This document shows, one piece after another, positions 44,606 to 56,689 of a stretch of 64,000 bases of DNA. Location: contig CM043701.1 in the NCBI GenBank assembly GCA_023935145.1, forward strand, positions 68,491,317 to 68,555,316, read 5' to 3'. This DNA comes from Bretschneidera sinensis. Its lineage: Eukaryota > Streptophyta > Magnoliopsida > Brassicales > Akaniaceae. The position numbers were made by a program, and so were the translations under genes. Within the stretch, counting starts at the first letter, position 1; each line of letters opens with the position of its first letter. Under the pieces are notes generated by a model. That model did no database searches, had not been told where the DNA came from, and worked only from the letters and a program-made list of their open reading frames with translations.

Positions 44606-46618
44606 TTGACCCAACAGGATGCACATGTCACTCATGATATTGTTATGGGTATGGTATCTATTCTTGATAGACCTACTAGATTATTGATTGATCACGGTGG
44701 AACCCATTCTTTTACATTCAACATTTATATGAATTCTATTGATGCTAGTGTTAGTCCTTTGATGCATGCTATTATTGTTGAGGTTCCTACTTAGCATAGG
44801 GTTACTATCAGGACAATTTATCGATATTGTGTGATTAGTATGGCTGAAAGAGAATTTGAAGTTGATTTATTGCTTTTAGATATGACTGATTTTGATTTAA
44901 TTCTGGGGATGAATTGGTTATCTACATATCATGCTTGGGTAGATTGCTTTAAGAAGAATATAGTGTTCAAGATAACTGACCAAGAAGAGTTTAATTTTCA
45001 AGGAGAACGTAAGATACTTGCCAACTGTTTTATTTTTACCCTGACTGTTAGTAAATGGTTGAAGAAGGGTTATGAGGGCTATTTGGCTTATGTGGTGAAT
45101 TCTAGCAAGGAGATTAGTAAGTTAGAAGTAGTGTTAGTAGTGAAAGATTTTTCTGATGTATTCCCTAAGGAGTTGTTTAGGTTGCCTCTCAGTAGAGAGA
45201 TTGAGTTTTCTATTGAAGTGATTCCGAGATCAGCACCCATATCTATAGCACCTTATAGAATGGTACTAGCTAAGTTAAGGGAGTTGAAAGTTCATCTTCA
45301 AGAGTCGCTAGATAAATAGTTTATTCAACTTAGTATATCGCCTTGGGGAGCCCCTGTGTTGACTGTAAAGAAGAAAGATGGAACGATGAGGTTATATATT
45401 GATTATAGATAGTTGAATAAGATCACCATCAAGAATAAATATTTTTGCCCATGATAGATGATTTATTCGAGCAGTTACAAGGAGCTAAGGTGTTTTTTAA
45501 GATAGACTTGAGATCGGGTTATCATCAGTTGAGGATAAAGAAGAGGGACGTGCCTAAGACTGCTTTTAGGACACGTTATGGCCATCATGAGTTCCTTGTG
45601 ATGCCATTTGGGTTGATTAATTCTCTTGTAGCATTTATGGATCTAATTAATCAGGTGTTTAAACAACTCTTGGATAGATTTGTGATTGTATTTATTGATG
45701 ATATTTTGGTATATTCCAAGAATGAAGATGAGCATTTCCAACATTTAGAGATAGTGTTGGAAATTCTGAAGAGAGAGAAATTATATGCAAAGTTCTCTAA
45801 GTGTGAGTTTTGGTTGAGTGAAATACCTTTCTTGGGGCATATTGTGTCAAGAGATAGGATAACAATTAACCCACAGAAAGTAGAGGCAGTGTTGAAATGG
45901 GAAAGGCCCTCTAGTGTGACTGAAATTTGAAGTTTTTTGGGCTTGGCTGGTTATTATAGGTTGTTTATAAAAAAAATTCTTTGATTGCCGGACTATTAAC
46001 TAGATTGACTAGGAAGAAAGTGAAGTTTAGGTGGTCAGAAGAATGTGATAGGAGTTTCCAACTCTTGAAAGAAAAATTGACTACTGCCTCGGTATTAGTG
46101 CTTCATTCTGGTGATGAAGGATTTGTGGTATATATCGATGCATCACATCAGGGGTTGGGATGTGTGTTGATGCAACATGGGAGAGTTATAGCTTATGCTT
46201 CTAGGAGATTGAAGAACCATTAGAGGAATTACTCGACCCATGATTTAGAATTGACTGCCTTAGTTTTTGCTTTAAAGATTTGGAGACATCATCTGTATGA
46301 AGTTACTTGTGAAATTTTTACTAATCAGAAAAGGCTGACGCAATTACCTACCCAAAAAGAGTTGAATTCGATGCAGAGAATGTGGATGGAGTTATTAGTG
46401 ATTATGACTGTACAATTCATTATCATCCAGGAAAGACTAATGTAGTAGCTGATGCATTGAGTAGAAAGTCTACAGGGAGATTAGCTGCTATTGGGTGTCA
46501 TGATAATAGCTTGATGATAGAATTAAGAAAAATGAGGATGCAGTTAAGTGTTAGTGATAGAGGAGTATTGATGGAAAATTTGGTGGTACAATCTCCTATT
46601 ATTGATCGCTTGTTATAA
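44606..46618 (+). pseudogene. Protease, RT and RNase H region of Tekay-type copy A
   Basis: The protease active-site block appears as LIDHGGTHSF, with His in place of the usual Ser/Thr. 44831-45319 covers the protease tail and the RT N-terminus. 45445-45930 carries the RT core with [21 protein letters not shown] and the intact catalytic FIDD at about 45698. 45981-46223 carries the start of RNase H (VVYIDASHQGLGCVL). 46382-46618 carries its end (DYDCTIHYHPGKTNVVADALSR). Stops at 45319, 45412 and 45930 and a shift near 45975 break it. Confidence 0.85.
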
Positions 46619-48055
46619 ATGCAGAGTGGAAATGAAGGGATAGAGAAGATCAGATAGGAAATATTGAGTGGAAAACCGACTGGGTTTAGAATTAAAGGAG
46701 ATTGTATGGTGGTATTGGGACATAGAGTTTGTATTCTCAATGATGTGGAGATGATGAAGGAGATACTAAGGGAGGCTCATGATTCTGTGTATTCTATGCA
46801 CTCGGGTATTAATAAGATGTACAAGTGGTTGAGACAGAATTATTAGTGGTCAAAGATGAAAAAAGATGTAGCAGAGTATATTTCTAGATGTTTGAGTTGT
46901 CAACAGGTGAAGTCTGAGAATAGACATCCAATAGGTTTATTACTACCTCTTCCAATACCTGAATGGACATGGGAGAATGTGAGCATGAATTTTTTTTCTG
47001 GTTTTCCCCATACCCAGAGAGGTCATGATGCTGTATGGGTCATAGTGGATAGACTTTCTAAGTCTTTACATTATAATTACCTGAAGTCCTGAAATGTTGG
47101 TTGAATTTTATGTAGCGGAGATTGTAAGATTACATGGAGTACCTTTAAGCATTGAATCAGATAGAGATTCTACATTTAATTCTAGATTTTGGAGGGGTTT
47201 TCAAGATACTATGGGTACGCAATTGCAGTTTAGTATAGCTTTTCGTCCACAAACTGATGGGCATATAGAGAAAATCATCAGAATACTAGAAGATATGTTA
47301 AGGGCAAGTGTATTGAGTTTTTCAGTGAGCTGGGATGCTTATTTACCTTTGATTGAGTTTGCATACAATAATCAATATCAAATTAGTATTGGGATGGCAC
47401 AATTTGAGGCTTTATATGGTAGAAGGTGTAGATTTCCAGTATGTTGGGAAGAAGTTGGAGAAAGAAAGATATTTGGTCCAAAAATGATAGATTTGACTAC
47501 TGAGAGGATCAAACTGGTTAAAGATAACTTTAGAGCAGCACAGAACAGAAAGGATATGTTGATAATAGAAGACAACCTCTTGAGTTTCAAGTTGGCGACT
47601 GGGTATTTTTGAAGATATCTCCGTGGAAGGGTGTATTGAGGTTTAAAAAGAAGGGAAAGTTGAGTCCGAGATTTGTGGGGCCATATGAGGTGATTGGGAG
47701 AGTTAGACCCGTAGCATACAGATTGAATATGCCTCCAGAGTTAAAACAATTACATAATGTGTTTCATGTTTCACTTTTGAGAAAGTGTTTACATGATGAA
47801 TCCCATAGTATTCCGAATCAAGCTGTAAAACTTCAGGAAGATTTGACTTTTATGCAAGCACCAGTCAGAATTCTAGATAAAAAGGAACAAGTCTTGCATA
47901 ATAAAGTCATTCCTTTGATTCAAGTATTATGGTGGAACAAAGATGTTGAAGAAATTACTTGGGAGCATGAGGCAAGAATGAGGAAAGAATACCCCCAACT
48001 TTTTCATGAATTAGGTGAGGAAAATTCCAGGACAAAATTTTTAAAAAGTGGGTAG
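46619..48055 (+). pseudogene. Integrase and chromodomain-like tail of Tekay-type copy A
   Basis: 46664-47092 holds the HHCC finger (HSGINKMYKWLRQNY, CLSCQQVK) and the first catalytic Asp (VIVDRLSKS). 47094-47612 holds the remaining core (SDRDSTFNSRFW, FRPQTDGHIEK with the catalytic Glu altered in context). 47609-48055 holds the C-terminal tail with [21 protein letters not shown] and a chromodomain-like end ([23 protein letters not shown]). The tail is what lets chromoviruses target chromatin marks. Two stops and a frame change near 47600 interrupt it. Confidence 0.85.
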
Positions 48056-48058
48056 AAT

Positions 48059-48560
48059 TGTAATACCCGTGTTCTTAAAGTAATGGTAAAGAAGTAATTT
48101 GATAAATATGATATATAATTAAAATAATATATATTAAAGATTTGTTATTGAATAAAAATAATTGTTTAAAAAAAATCTAGACGTTTGGGAAAAAAGAAAA
48201 AAAAATCTAGACGTTTGAAAAAAAAAGAGAAAAAAAGGGAAGAGGCGTGCAACACTTCGATTTCCAGGTGTTGCATGAATTATATACAAGTAAAAAGCTT
48301 ACCTTAGGAAAATGGTGCAAACGGTGCAGTAGCAAAAATGTAATATAATTTTTTTTATTTAAATCTTACCAAATCCTGTTTGGTTTTCTTCAACTTCAAT
48401 TCAAATTACTCTATTTCTTTAAACACTTGGGGACTAAAAGAAAGGTTGAAATATTAAAATTTTGAAGAGGTTTATGGGATGATTTTAAAAAGAGTCACAG
48501 AAAGCTCTAAGAAAAAGAAACGGTAATAATGTGACTTTAATTTTTGAAATTTTGCGTACA
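48059..48560 (+). repeat. Truncated 3' LTR of copy A
   Basis: Matches 53921-~54425 of the full LTR, including the AAAAAAGAG runs and the GCAACAC...GTGTTGC hairpin region, then stops abruptly at about 48560. Confidence 0.85.
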
Positions 48561-48620
48561 CGAAAAAGAAAGAAGAAGAAGAGAGAGTGAGACATAATAG
48601 AAGAGAAGACGAAAGGAGGA
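48561..48620 (+). repeat. Duplicated host flank at the copy A/copy B junction
   Basis: AAGAAGAAGAGAGAGTGAGACATAATAGAA-type sequence repeats the host sequence just left of the element at 42807-42866, with the same ACATAATAGAA and GAGACGAAA phrases. It therefore marks a segmental tandem duplication rather than a second insertion. Its left breakpoint is within a short shared GAAAA. Confidence 0.85.
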
Positions 48621-48948
48621 TGTAATATCTGTGTTCTTAATGTAAGGGTAAATAAATAATTTGATAAATATGACATGGAATTTAAATAATATATATGAAA
48701 GATTTATTATTGAATAAAAATAATTGTTTCAAAAAAAAATTGTAAATATTCACGTATAATATGTTGTATATAACGTGTCAGTTGGAATCTTAAAAAAGTA
48801 ACTCCCCTTGTTGAAGGTTGAAGATTTATATATGTAGAAAATTTTAGTTGGTATTTTTATATTGTTGCATATATGTATCGTGCTAGGATTCCAAAATGTG
48901 ACGACACCGTCTCGAGGGTGGCCAATCCGAGATGGGTCGTTACAACTT

Positions 48949-48960
48949 TGGTAACAGAGC
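48949..48960 (+). other. Primer-binding site of copy B, mutated
   Basis: TGGTAACAGAGC, one base different from the perfect site in copy A. Confidence 0.85.
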
Positions 48961-49031
48961 ATTAGGTTTTATGATTCTATAGACTGCATAAAAATTTAAA
49001 GATGTGAAAGATTTAAATAAATTATATTTTA

Positions 49032-50430
49032 ATGCAGAGTCTAAAGATGACATGTGGACGTGCTAGAGCTAAAGGTAGAGTTCTGAATCAAAGGGGACGT
49101 GGTAGACCCCCAATAATTAGAAGAGCTAAAGTAGAGGGGGAGCTTGAGTATGTGGTTCATGCAAGGGAACAGGTTACTAGTGCACCTGGTACTAGTAGAG
49201 GTGGGAGAGAATCTAAGATTAAGAAGGATGAGATGAGAAAAGTTCTTGATTGTGCTATAGAGAGAATGAATTCAGTAGAAGAAATGGCTGATAATTTGTA
49301 GAGGAGATTAGAGGAAAGGGGTAGAATAGAGCCTAATATGGTGAGACAAGAGGTTTATGAGGGAGAAGGTGTGTTTGCACATGAGATACAAGGGGATTGT
49401 TTTATGAGATTTCTTAAATTTAAACCCAAGTCTTTTAGAGGATCTGTAAATCCTGTGGAAGCTAAGCAGTGGATTAGACATGTTGAGAAATATTTGAAGT
49501 CTTACTAGTGACAGATAGACAAAATGTTACTTTTGCTTCATTTATGCTGGAAGGTGAGGCTTCTCAATGATGGGAAGATATTCTACCTAGATTGAGTACA
49601 CAGATATAACAACTCTTAACTTAGCATAAGTTTAAAGATGGGTTCTTTGCGAAATATTTTTCAGATACATTTCGAACACAATAAGAGAGAGATTTTATTC
49701 CTTTAAGGTAGAATACCTTATCTGTGGCTGAGTATGATAATAGATTTATAGCCCTGTCTAGGTTTTTACCTAAGTTAGTAAATAGAGAGGAGAAGAAATG
49801 TAAGCGATTTTTAGACGGGATACACTATGAAATTCGATCTAAACACTCTTATATGAGTATTGGGAATTATGCTATACTGGTGGATAAAGCATTACATATT
49901 GAGAAGGATTTGATGGAGTTTAGAGGTAGGTGAGATTGTTTGAAGAGGTCTAGATTTGAGGGACCCAGAGGTGGTAGCAGTATGAGTGTGCAGGGTGGGA
50001 GACCACCCCAGAGAGGGTGTTCTTTGTTATAGGGAAATGTAGTACATAGTCAAAGGCATGCAAGATCTATTACTTTTATAGCTCAGAGTAATATCTATGG
50101 GACCCCTAGATTTGGGAGACAGGCTATGGGAACTGAGAGTTATGGTAGATGAGTAAGCATGCCACCAAGGGGAAGTTGTAATCTGATGTATGATTGAGAG
50201 CTAAGGGTTTACTTTAGATGTAATTAGACGGGGCATCTATCTCGAAATTTTCTTACTCAGATATGCTTTGTATGTGGTGAGGAAGGACATGTTGGTGTGG
50301 ATTATCCAATGGGGAATTCTCCTGACGTAGGTGCTGGAGGTGTTGGGAGACGACAAGTGGAGAGAGGTGGTGGATCAAGGAGTATGCAGGGTAGAGACAG
50401 ATGATCAATAGCTGAGAGAAAATACGGTGG
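49032..50430 (+). pseudogene. Gag region of Tekay-type copy B
   Basis: ATG at 49032 opens 89 codons (TCGRARAKGRV...), longer than in copy A because one stop is absent. 49400-49480 retains a PKSFRG(S/T)-type gag block that copy A lacks, so copy A has a deletion of about 90 bp there. 49724-49933 carries the gag core. The zinc knuckles near 50210-50310 are both damaged. Confidence 0.8.
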
Positions 50431-50464
50431 TCAGTTATAGTCCAGAGACAGCAGAGTCTATGCG

Positions 50465-52330
50465 TTGACCCAACAGGATGGACAAGCCACTCATGATGTT
50501 GTTATGGATATGGTATCTATTCTTGATAGACTTGCTAGATTATTGATTGATCATGGTGGAACCCATTCTTTTGCATTCAACATTTATATGAAATCTGTTG
50601 ATGCTAGTGTTAGTCCTTTGATGCATGATATTATTGTTGAGGTTCCTACTTGGCATAGGGTTACTATCAGAACAATTTATTGATGTTGTGTGATAAGTAT
50701 AGCTGATATATAATATGAAGTTGATTTATTGCCTTTAGATATGAGGTATTTTGATTTAATTTTGTGGATGAATTGGTTATCTACATACCATGCTTGGGTA
50801 GATTGCTTTAGGAAGAATGTGGTGTTCAAGATAACCGGACAAGATGAGTTTAATTTTTAGGGAGAACATAAGATACTTGCCAACTGTCTTATTTTTGCCT
50901 TGACTGTTAGTAAATGGTTGAAGAAGGGTTGTGAGGGGTATTTGGCATATGTGGTGGATTCTAGCAAGGAGATTAGTAAGTTAGAAGAAATCTTAGTAGT
51001 GAAAGATTTTTCTGATGTATTCCCTGAGGAGTTGTTTGGGTTGCCTCCCAATAGAGAGATCGAGTTTTCTATTGAAGTAATTCCGAGATCAGCACCTATA
51101 TCTATAGCACGTTATAGAATGGTACTAGCTGAGTTGAGGGAGTTGAAAGTTCAGCTTCAGGAGTTGGTAGATAAATAGTTTATTCGACCTAGTATGTCGC
51201 CTTGGAGAGACCCTGGGTTGATTGTAAAGAAGAAAGATGGAAGGACGAGGTTATGTATTGATTATAGACAGTTGAATAAGATCACCATCAAGAATAAATA
51301 TCTTTTTCCCATGATAGATGATTTATTTGAGCAGTTACAGGGAGCTAAGTTGTTTTTTAAGATAGACTTGAGATCGGGTTATCATCAGTTGAGGATAAAG
51401 GAGGGGGACGTGCCTAAGACTGCTTTTAGAACACGTTATGGCCATCATGAGTTCCTTGTGATGCCATTTGGGTTGACTAATGCTCTTGTAGCATTTATGG
51501 ATCTAATTAATCGAGTGTTTAAACCACTCTTGGATAGATTTGTGATTGTATTTATTGATAAGGTATATTCCAAGAATAAAGAGGGGCATATGCAACATTT
51601 AGAGATAGTGTTGAAAATTCTGAGGTGATAGAAATTATATGCAAAGTTCTCTACGTGTGAGTTTTGGTTGAGTTAAATACCTTTCTTAGGTTATGTTGTG
51701 TCAAGAGATGGGATAGCAGTTGACCCACAGAAAGTAGAGGTAGTGTTAAAATGGGAAAAACTCTCTAGTGTGACTGAAATTTGAAGCTTTTTGGGCTTGG
51801 TTGGTTATTATAGTAGGTTTATCCAAAAAAATTCTATGATTGTCGGACCATTGACTAGATTGACTAGAAAGGAAGTGAAGTTTAGGTGGTAAGAAGAATG
51901 TGATAGGAGTTTCCAGCTGTTGATAGAAAAATTGACTACTACCTCAGTATTAGTGCTTCCTTCTGGTGATGAAGGATTTGTGGTATATAGTGATGCATCG
52001 CATCAGGGTTGAGATGTGTGTTGATGCAACACGGGAGAGTTATAGCTTATACTTCTAGGAAATTGAAGAACCATAAGAGGAATTACTTGACCCATGATTT
52101 AGAATTGGTTGCTATTGTTTTTGCTTTGAAGATTTGAAGACATCATCTATATAGAGCTACTTGTGAAATTTTTACTGATCATAAAAGGTTGACGTATTTA
52201 CCTACCCAGAAAGAGTTGAATTTGATGCAGATGAGGTAGATGAAGTTGATTAGTGATTATGATTGATACAATTCATTATCATCTAGGAAAGGCTAATGTA
52301 GTAGCTGATGCATTGAGTAGAAAGTCTACA
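50465..52330 (+). pseudogene. Protease, RT and RNase H region of Tekay-type copy B
   Basis: Same layout as copy A. 50900-51178 and 51194-51628 cover the RT, with [17 protein letters not shown] and [13 protein letters not shown]. At the catalytic site (about 51554-51576) a 6-bp deletion changes [10 protein letters not shown] to FIDKVYSK, removing the second essential Asp. RNase H at 51780-52330 has at least six stops. Confidence 0.85.
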
Positions 52331-53917
52331 TGGAGATTAGCTGCTATTGGGAGTCATGATAATAGCTTGATGATAGAATTAAGAAAAATGAAGAAGCGGT
52401 TGAGTGTCAGTGATAGAGGAGTATTGATGGCAAATATAGTGGTACAATATCCTATTATTGATCGGTTGTTACAGATGCAGAGTAGAAATGGAGGGATAGA
52501 GAAGATCAAACAGAAAATATTGAGTGGGAAGCCGACTAGGTTTAGAATTAGAGGAGATTGTATGGTGGTATTAGGACATAGAGTTTGTGTTCCCAATGAT
52601 GTGGAGATGATGAAGGAGATACTAAAGGAGGCTCATGATTCTATATATTCTATGCAACTAGGTAATAATAAGATATACAAGGGGTTGAGACAGAATTATT
52701 GGTGGTCGGGGATGAAAAAAGATGTTGCGAAGTATATTTCTAAATGTTTTCCTTGTCAACAGGTGAAGTATGAGAATAGACATCCAGCAAGTTTATTACT
52801 ACCTCTTCCAATACCTGAATGGACATGGGAGAATGTGAGCATGAATTTTGTTTCTGGTTTTCCCCGTACCCAGAGAGGTCATGATGTTGTATGGGTTATA
52901 GTGGATAGACTTTCTAAGTCTTCGCATTTTCATCCTATTAAAACTACATGGAGTCCTGAAAAGTTGGTTGAATTATATGTAGCGAAGATTGTAAGATTAC
53001 ATGGAGTACCTTTAAGCATTGTATCAGATAGAGATTTACTTCTAGATTTTGGAAGGGTTTTCAAGAAGCTATGGGTACGCAATTGCAGTTTAGTACAACT
53101 TTTCATCCACAAACTGATGGGCAGATAGAGAAAATCATAAGAATTCTAAAAGACATGTTGAGGGCAAGTGTATTGAGTTTCTCAGTGAGCTGGGATGCTT
53201 ATTTACCTTTGATTGAGTTTGCAAACAATAATTAGTATAAACTAGTATTGGGATGGCACCATTTGAGGCTTTATATGGTAGAAGGTGTAGATTTCCAGTA
53301 TGTTGGGAAGAAGTTAGAGAAAGAAAGATATTTGGTCCAAAAATGATAGATTTGACTACTGAGAGGATCGAACTGGTTAAAGAAAACCTTAGAGTAGCAC
53401 ATAACAGACAGAAAGGATTTGCTTATAATAGAAGACAACCTCTTGAGTTTCAAGTTGGTGACTGGGTACTTTTGAAGATATCTCCGTGGAAGGGTGTATT
53501 GAGGTTTTAAAGAAGGGAAAGTTGTTTTCGAGATTTGTAGGGCCATATTAGGTGATTGAGAGAGTTGGACCCATAGCCTATAGATTGAATTTGCCTCTAG
53601 AGTTAAAACAATTACATATTGTGTTTCATGTTTCACTTTTGAGAAAGTGTTTACATGATGAATCCCATAGTATTCCGAATCAAGCTGTAGAACTTCAGGA
53701 AGATTTGACCTTTATGCATGCACCAATCAGAATTCTAGACAAAAAAGAACAAATCTTGCGTAATAAAGTCAGTCCTTTGATTTAAGTATTATGGCAGAAC
53801 AAAGATGCTGAAGAAATTACTTGGGAGCATGAGGCAAGAATGAGGAAAGAATACCCCCAACTTTTTCATGAATTAGGTAAGGAAATTTCCAGGATAAATT
53901 TTTTATATGGTGGATAA
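52331..53917 (+). pseudogene. Integrase and chromodomain-like tail of Tekay-type copy B
   Basis: 52253-53128 is open for 291 codons and includes the RNase H end, HHCC finger (YWWSGMKKDVAKYISKCFPCQQVK) and the first catalytic Asp region, better preserved than in copy A. A shift near 53040 and stops near 53232 and 53506 break the core and the tail. 53552-53785 holds the conserved [12 protein letters not shown] block, and a stop at 53783 removes the chromodomain-like end. Confidence 0.85.
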
Positions 53918-53920
53918 AAT

Positions 53921-55912
53921 TGTAATACTCGTGTTCTTAAAGTAAGGGTAAAGAAGTAATTTGATAAATATGACATATAATTAAAATAATATATATTAAA
54001 GATTTGTTATTGAATAAAAATAAATGTTTCAAAAAAAATCTAGACATTTGGGAAAAGAGAAAAAAATCTGGATATTTGAAAAAAAAAAGAGAAAAAAAGG
54101 AAAGAGGTGTGCAACACCTGGACTTCCAGGTGTTGCATGAATTATATACAACAAAACAGCTTACCTTAGTAAAATGCTGCAAACGATGCAGTAGCAAAAA
54201 CGTAATATAAAAATTATTTTTTTATTTAAATCTTACAAAATCTTGTTTGGTTTTTTTCAACTTCAATCCAAATTACTGTATTTCTTTAAACACTTGGGGA
54301 CTGAAAGAAAGGTTGAAATATTAAAATTTTGAAGAAGTTTACAGGAGAATTTTAAAGAGAGTCATAGAAAGCTCTTAGAAAAACAAAAGGTAATAATGTG
54401 AATTTTATTTTTGAAATTTCGCATACTTGAAAATTTCCTGGAATTTGATGCAGAAATTTAAAGGGCATGAATTATGGAATAATTGAAGAATAAATTAGAA
54501 ATTTTAATATAAATATTATGTCAGGTTTTGACGATCAGTAATCGGGGGAAATTGCTGAAAGAAGCTAGAAAGGCAATGAGGTAATCCATGGGTAGCTCTA
54601 AGTGCTACGTGGTGAGTTGGATTTATTTTTAGTAATGGAGATAATTATGAAATATAAAGTGATGATATTTGAATTAATTATTAAACTATGATTAGATGTT
54701 ATATGATAGTTGGTTTATGGATATGATAGAAATAATTGATATTTTAAAGTTTTATTATATGAGAAGTAATATTATTGAAATAATGATTGATAATTTGATA
54801 GGAATTATGATGAGATAATTTAATGAATATGATAAAATAATAAAGAGTTGGATAGCTAAATTGAATGTTTGAATGTATGCCTATTTTTATATCACTATTC
54901 ATATGCATATGCATGAAATAAAAGAACCAGGAAGGCAGCCGGTCTAAATAAAAATAAAAGAATTGGGTGGCAGCCGGTCTAAATGAAACCATGACAGTCA
55001 GTATAGCTGAAAATAAAAGAACCAGGAAGGCAGCCGGTTTAAATGAAACTGTGATAGCCGGTATAGCTGAAAATAAAAGAACCGGGAAGGTAGCCAGTCT
55101 AAATGAAAATAAAAGAAACGGGAAGGCAACCGGTTTAAGCTAAAACATGTCGATATGTGGGAAGATGTTCCTAAATAATAATAACATTTAAATTCATGCA
55201 TTGTATTTTCTTTATATATTGATTATTATTGCTTGAGATGCTAAAGTGTTATTCTTGATAGTAAATTTATTGATAGACGAATGAGTCTCACAAAGAGACA
55301 AATATGATGAGAATGAAATATAAAAGTATGATATGATAAGAATTGTCTAAGTGATTGGTTATATGCTGTGAACCTCATAATGAGGTAATTATGAGATATA
55401 ATTGATAGTCTCAAGATGATTAAATATATAAGATGAAGAGATTGATAAAGGATGAGGATTATGATATGAGTAGTGATAATAGAATGCTATTATCAAATTA
55501 TATGAGATATAGATGAATGAATATTAGAAGATTATTTACACAAATTGAATACTTCTAGTAAATTTAATTCACTGAGCTTGTGAAGCTCACCCCTCATTGT
55601 TAAATAATTTCAGGTAGCAGGCATGATAGGTAGATTCGCGAGCTGATATATAGATTGAGTCATTATCTGTAAGCCACATGGTCTACATCCTCAAACTAAT
55701 GAGAATTTTTTTTTTAAATATTCATGGATAAAATGTTGTATATAATGTATCAGTTGGAATCTGAAAAATGTAACTTCCTTGTTGAAGGTTGATGATTTAT
55801 GTATGTAAAAAATTTCAGTTGGTATTTTTATATTGTTGTATATATGTATCGTGCTAGGATTTCAAAATGTGACGATACCGTCTCGGGGGTGACCAACCCA
55901 GGATGGGTTACA
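53921..55912 (+). repeat. Complete 3' LTR of copy B
   Basis: 1992 bp, the only full-length LTR of this family in the window. Near its start is a perfect 11-bp stem hairpin, GCAACACCTGG/CCAGGTGTTGC at 54111-54136 with a 4-base loop. It contains the ~40-bp minisatellite at 54915-55140. Confidence 0.85.
54915..55140. repeat. Minisatellite inside the Tekay-type LTR (plus-strand copy)
   Basis: Five to six imperfect units of GAAAATAAAAGAACCGGGAA plus GGCAGCCGGTCTAAAT, with alternating longer units that contain CATGACAGTCAGTATAGCT. Confidence 0.85.
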
Positions 55913-56669
55913 AAGAAGGTCTGTAGAGGAAAAGGTAAAAGAGTCTAAGAATATGCTCAGAGAACATAGAGAAAGGAAGAAACAAGAAAGTGAAGAGAAA
56001 ATGAAGAAAGTTGAGGAGGAAAAGAAACTAAAAGAAGATGAAGAATAAAGGATAAGAGAATTGGAAGAAAGAAAGGAAAGAAGCTGAGAAAGAAGCAAGG
56101 AAGCTCTTGGAAGAGCTCTCCAACCATGGAGACTTGACCTTGACTATGGTCGAGATAGGTGATGATGACTTGGTGGGGGATGAGGCTATAGAGATGGCTC
56201 ATGAAGGTTGAGCCTCTCTTAACTTGGTGGTTCAATCCATAATGGCTGATCACATATCATTGGCTATTGAGCCTTCAACACTCGAGGTATGATCACTGAT
56301 CATTGTTCTTTTCAATTTCAGTATTATTTTTTCTGGGTGTTGGTGTCATAACTTTGTGGTTTGTTTTTGTGCAAGATCCTATTGAGGAAGAAGTTGATCT
56401 TGAGGAGGCTAAAGGCAGTCTCGTTACTTTTGAAGAGCAACGGGTGATCTCCCTTCCTGGTTGCAAAGGAATCATTTTCCTCTTTTCAACTGCTGAGAAG
56501 GAATTAGAAGAAGATGAGGGGAAGAAAGCTTCTCCACTAGATGTTGAACTCAAGGAAATGCTGGATAGATTTTTCAGCCTCCCTGTAGTTGGTGAACGAA
56601 TCCAGGATACCTCTCCTAAAGTGATATGCCAAATGCTTCGGCTAGAGAAGCTTGTGGATCAGAGGTAGG
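55913..56669 (+). pseudogene. Plant-mobile-domain-like gene, segment 3
   Basis: Continues the Lys/Glu/Arg-rich coiled coil cut at 42866 (VEEKVKESKNMLREHRERKK...), with stops at about 56047 and 56212. After EPSTLE there is a likely intron (GTATGATC at about 56288 to TTTTTGTGCAAG at 56372). The last piece, 56373-56666, is open (acidic EEEVDLEEAK, then FFSLPVVGERIQDTSP). It ends before a GTAGGA donor-like site, so a further exon may once have followed. The domain identity of this C-terminal part is not recognised. Confidence 0.5.
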
Positions 56670-56689
56670 AATACTTTTGTAAAGATACT

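Larger units (their letters stand above)
42867..48560 (+). mobile_element. Tekay-type gypsy element, duplicated copy A
   Basis: The 5' LTR spans 42867-43164 (298 bp, internally deleted), the internal region 43165-48058, and the 3' LTR begins TGTAATACCCGTG at 48059 and is cut at about 48560. There it is joined to a copy of the host sequence that precedes the element at 42797-42866. The order gag, protease, RT, RNase H, integrase with a C-terminal chromodomain-like block identifies a Tekay/Del chromovirus. Every domain contains stops. Confidence 0.85.
48621..55912 (+). mobile_element. Tekay-type gypsy element, duplicated copy B
   Basis: The 5' LTR spans 48621-48944 (324 bp, with the same internal deletion as copy A), the internal region 48945-53920, and the complete 3' LTR 53921-55912 (1992 bp, TGTAATACTCG to GGGTTACA). 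The gene order is identical to copy A but decay is independent. After 55912 the mobile-domain-like host gene resumes. Confidence 0.85.

Noticed and set aside
49032..49301. 89-codon frame as an independent Arg-rich protein
   Set aside because: It is the start of the gag of Tekay-type copy B, colinear with copy A.
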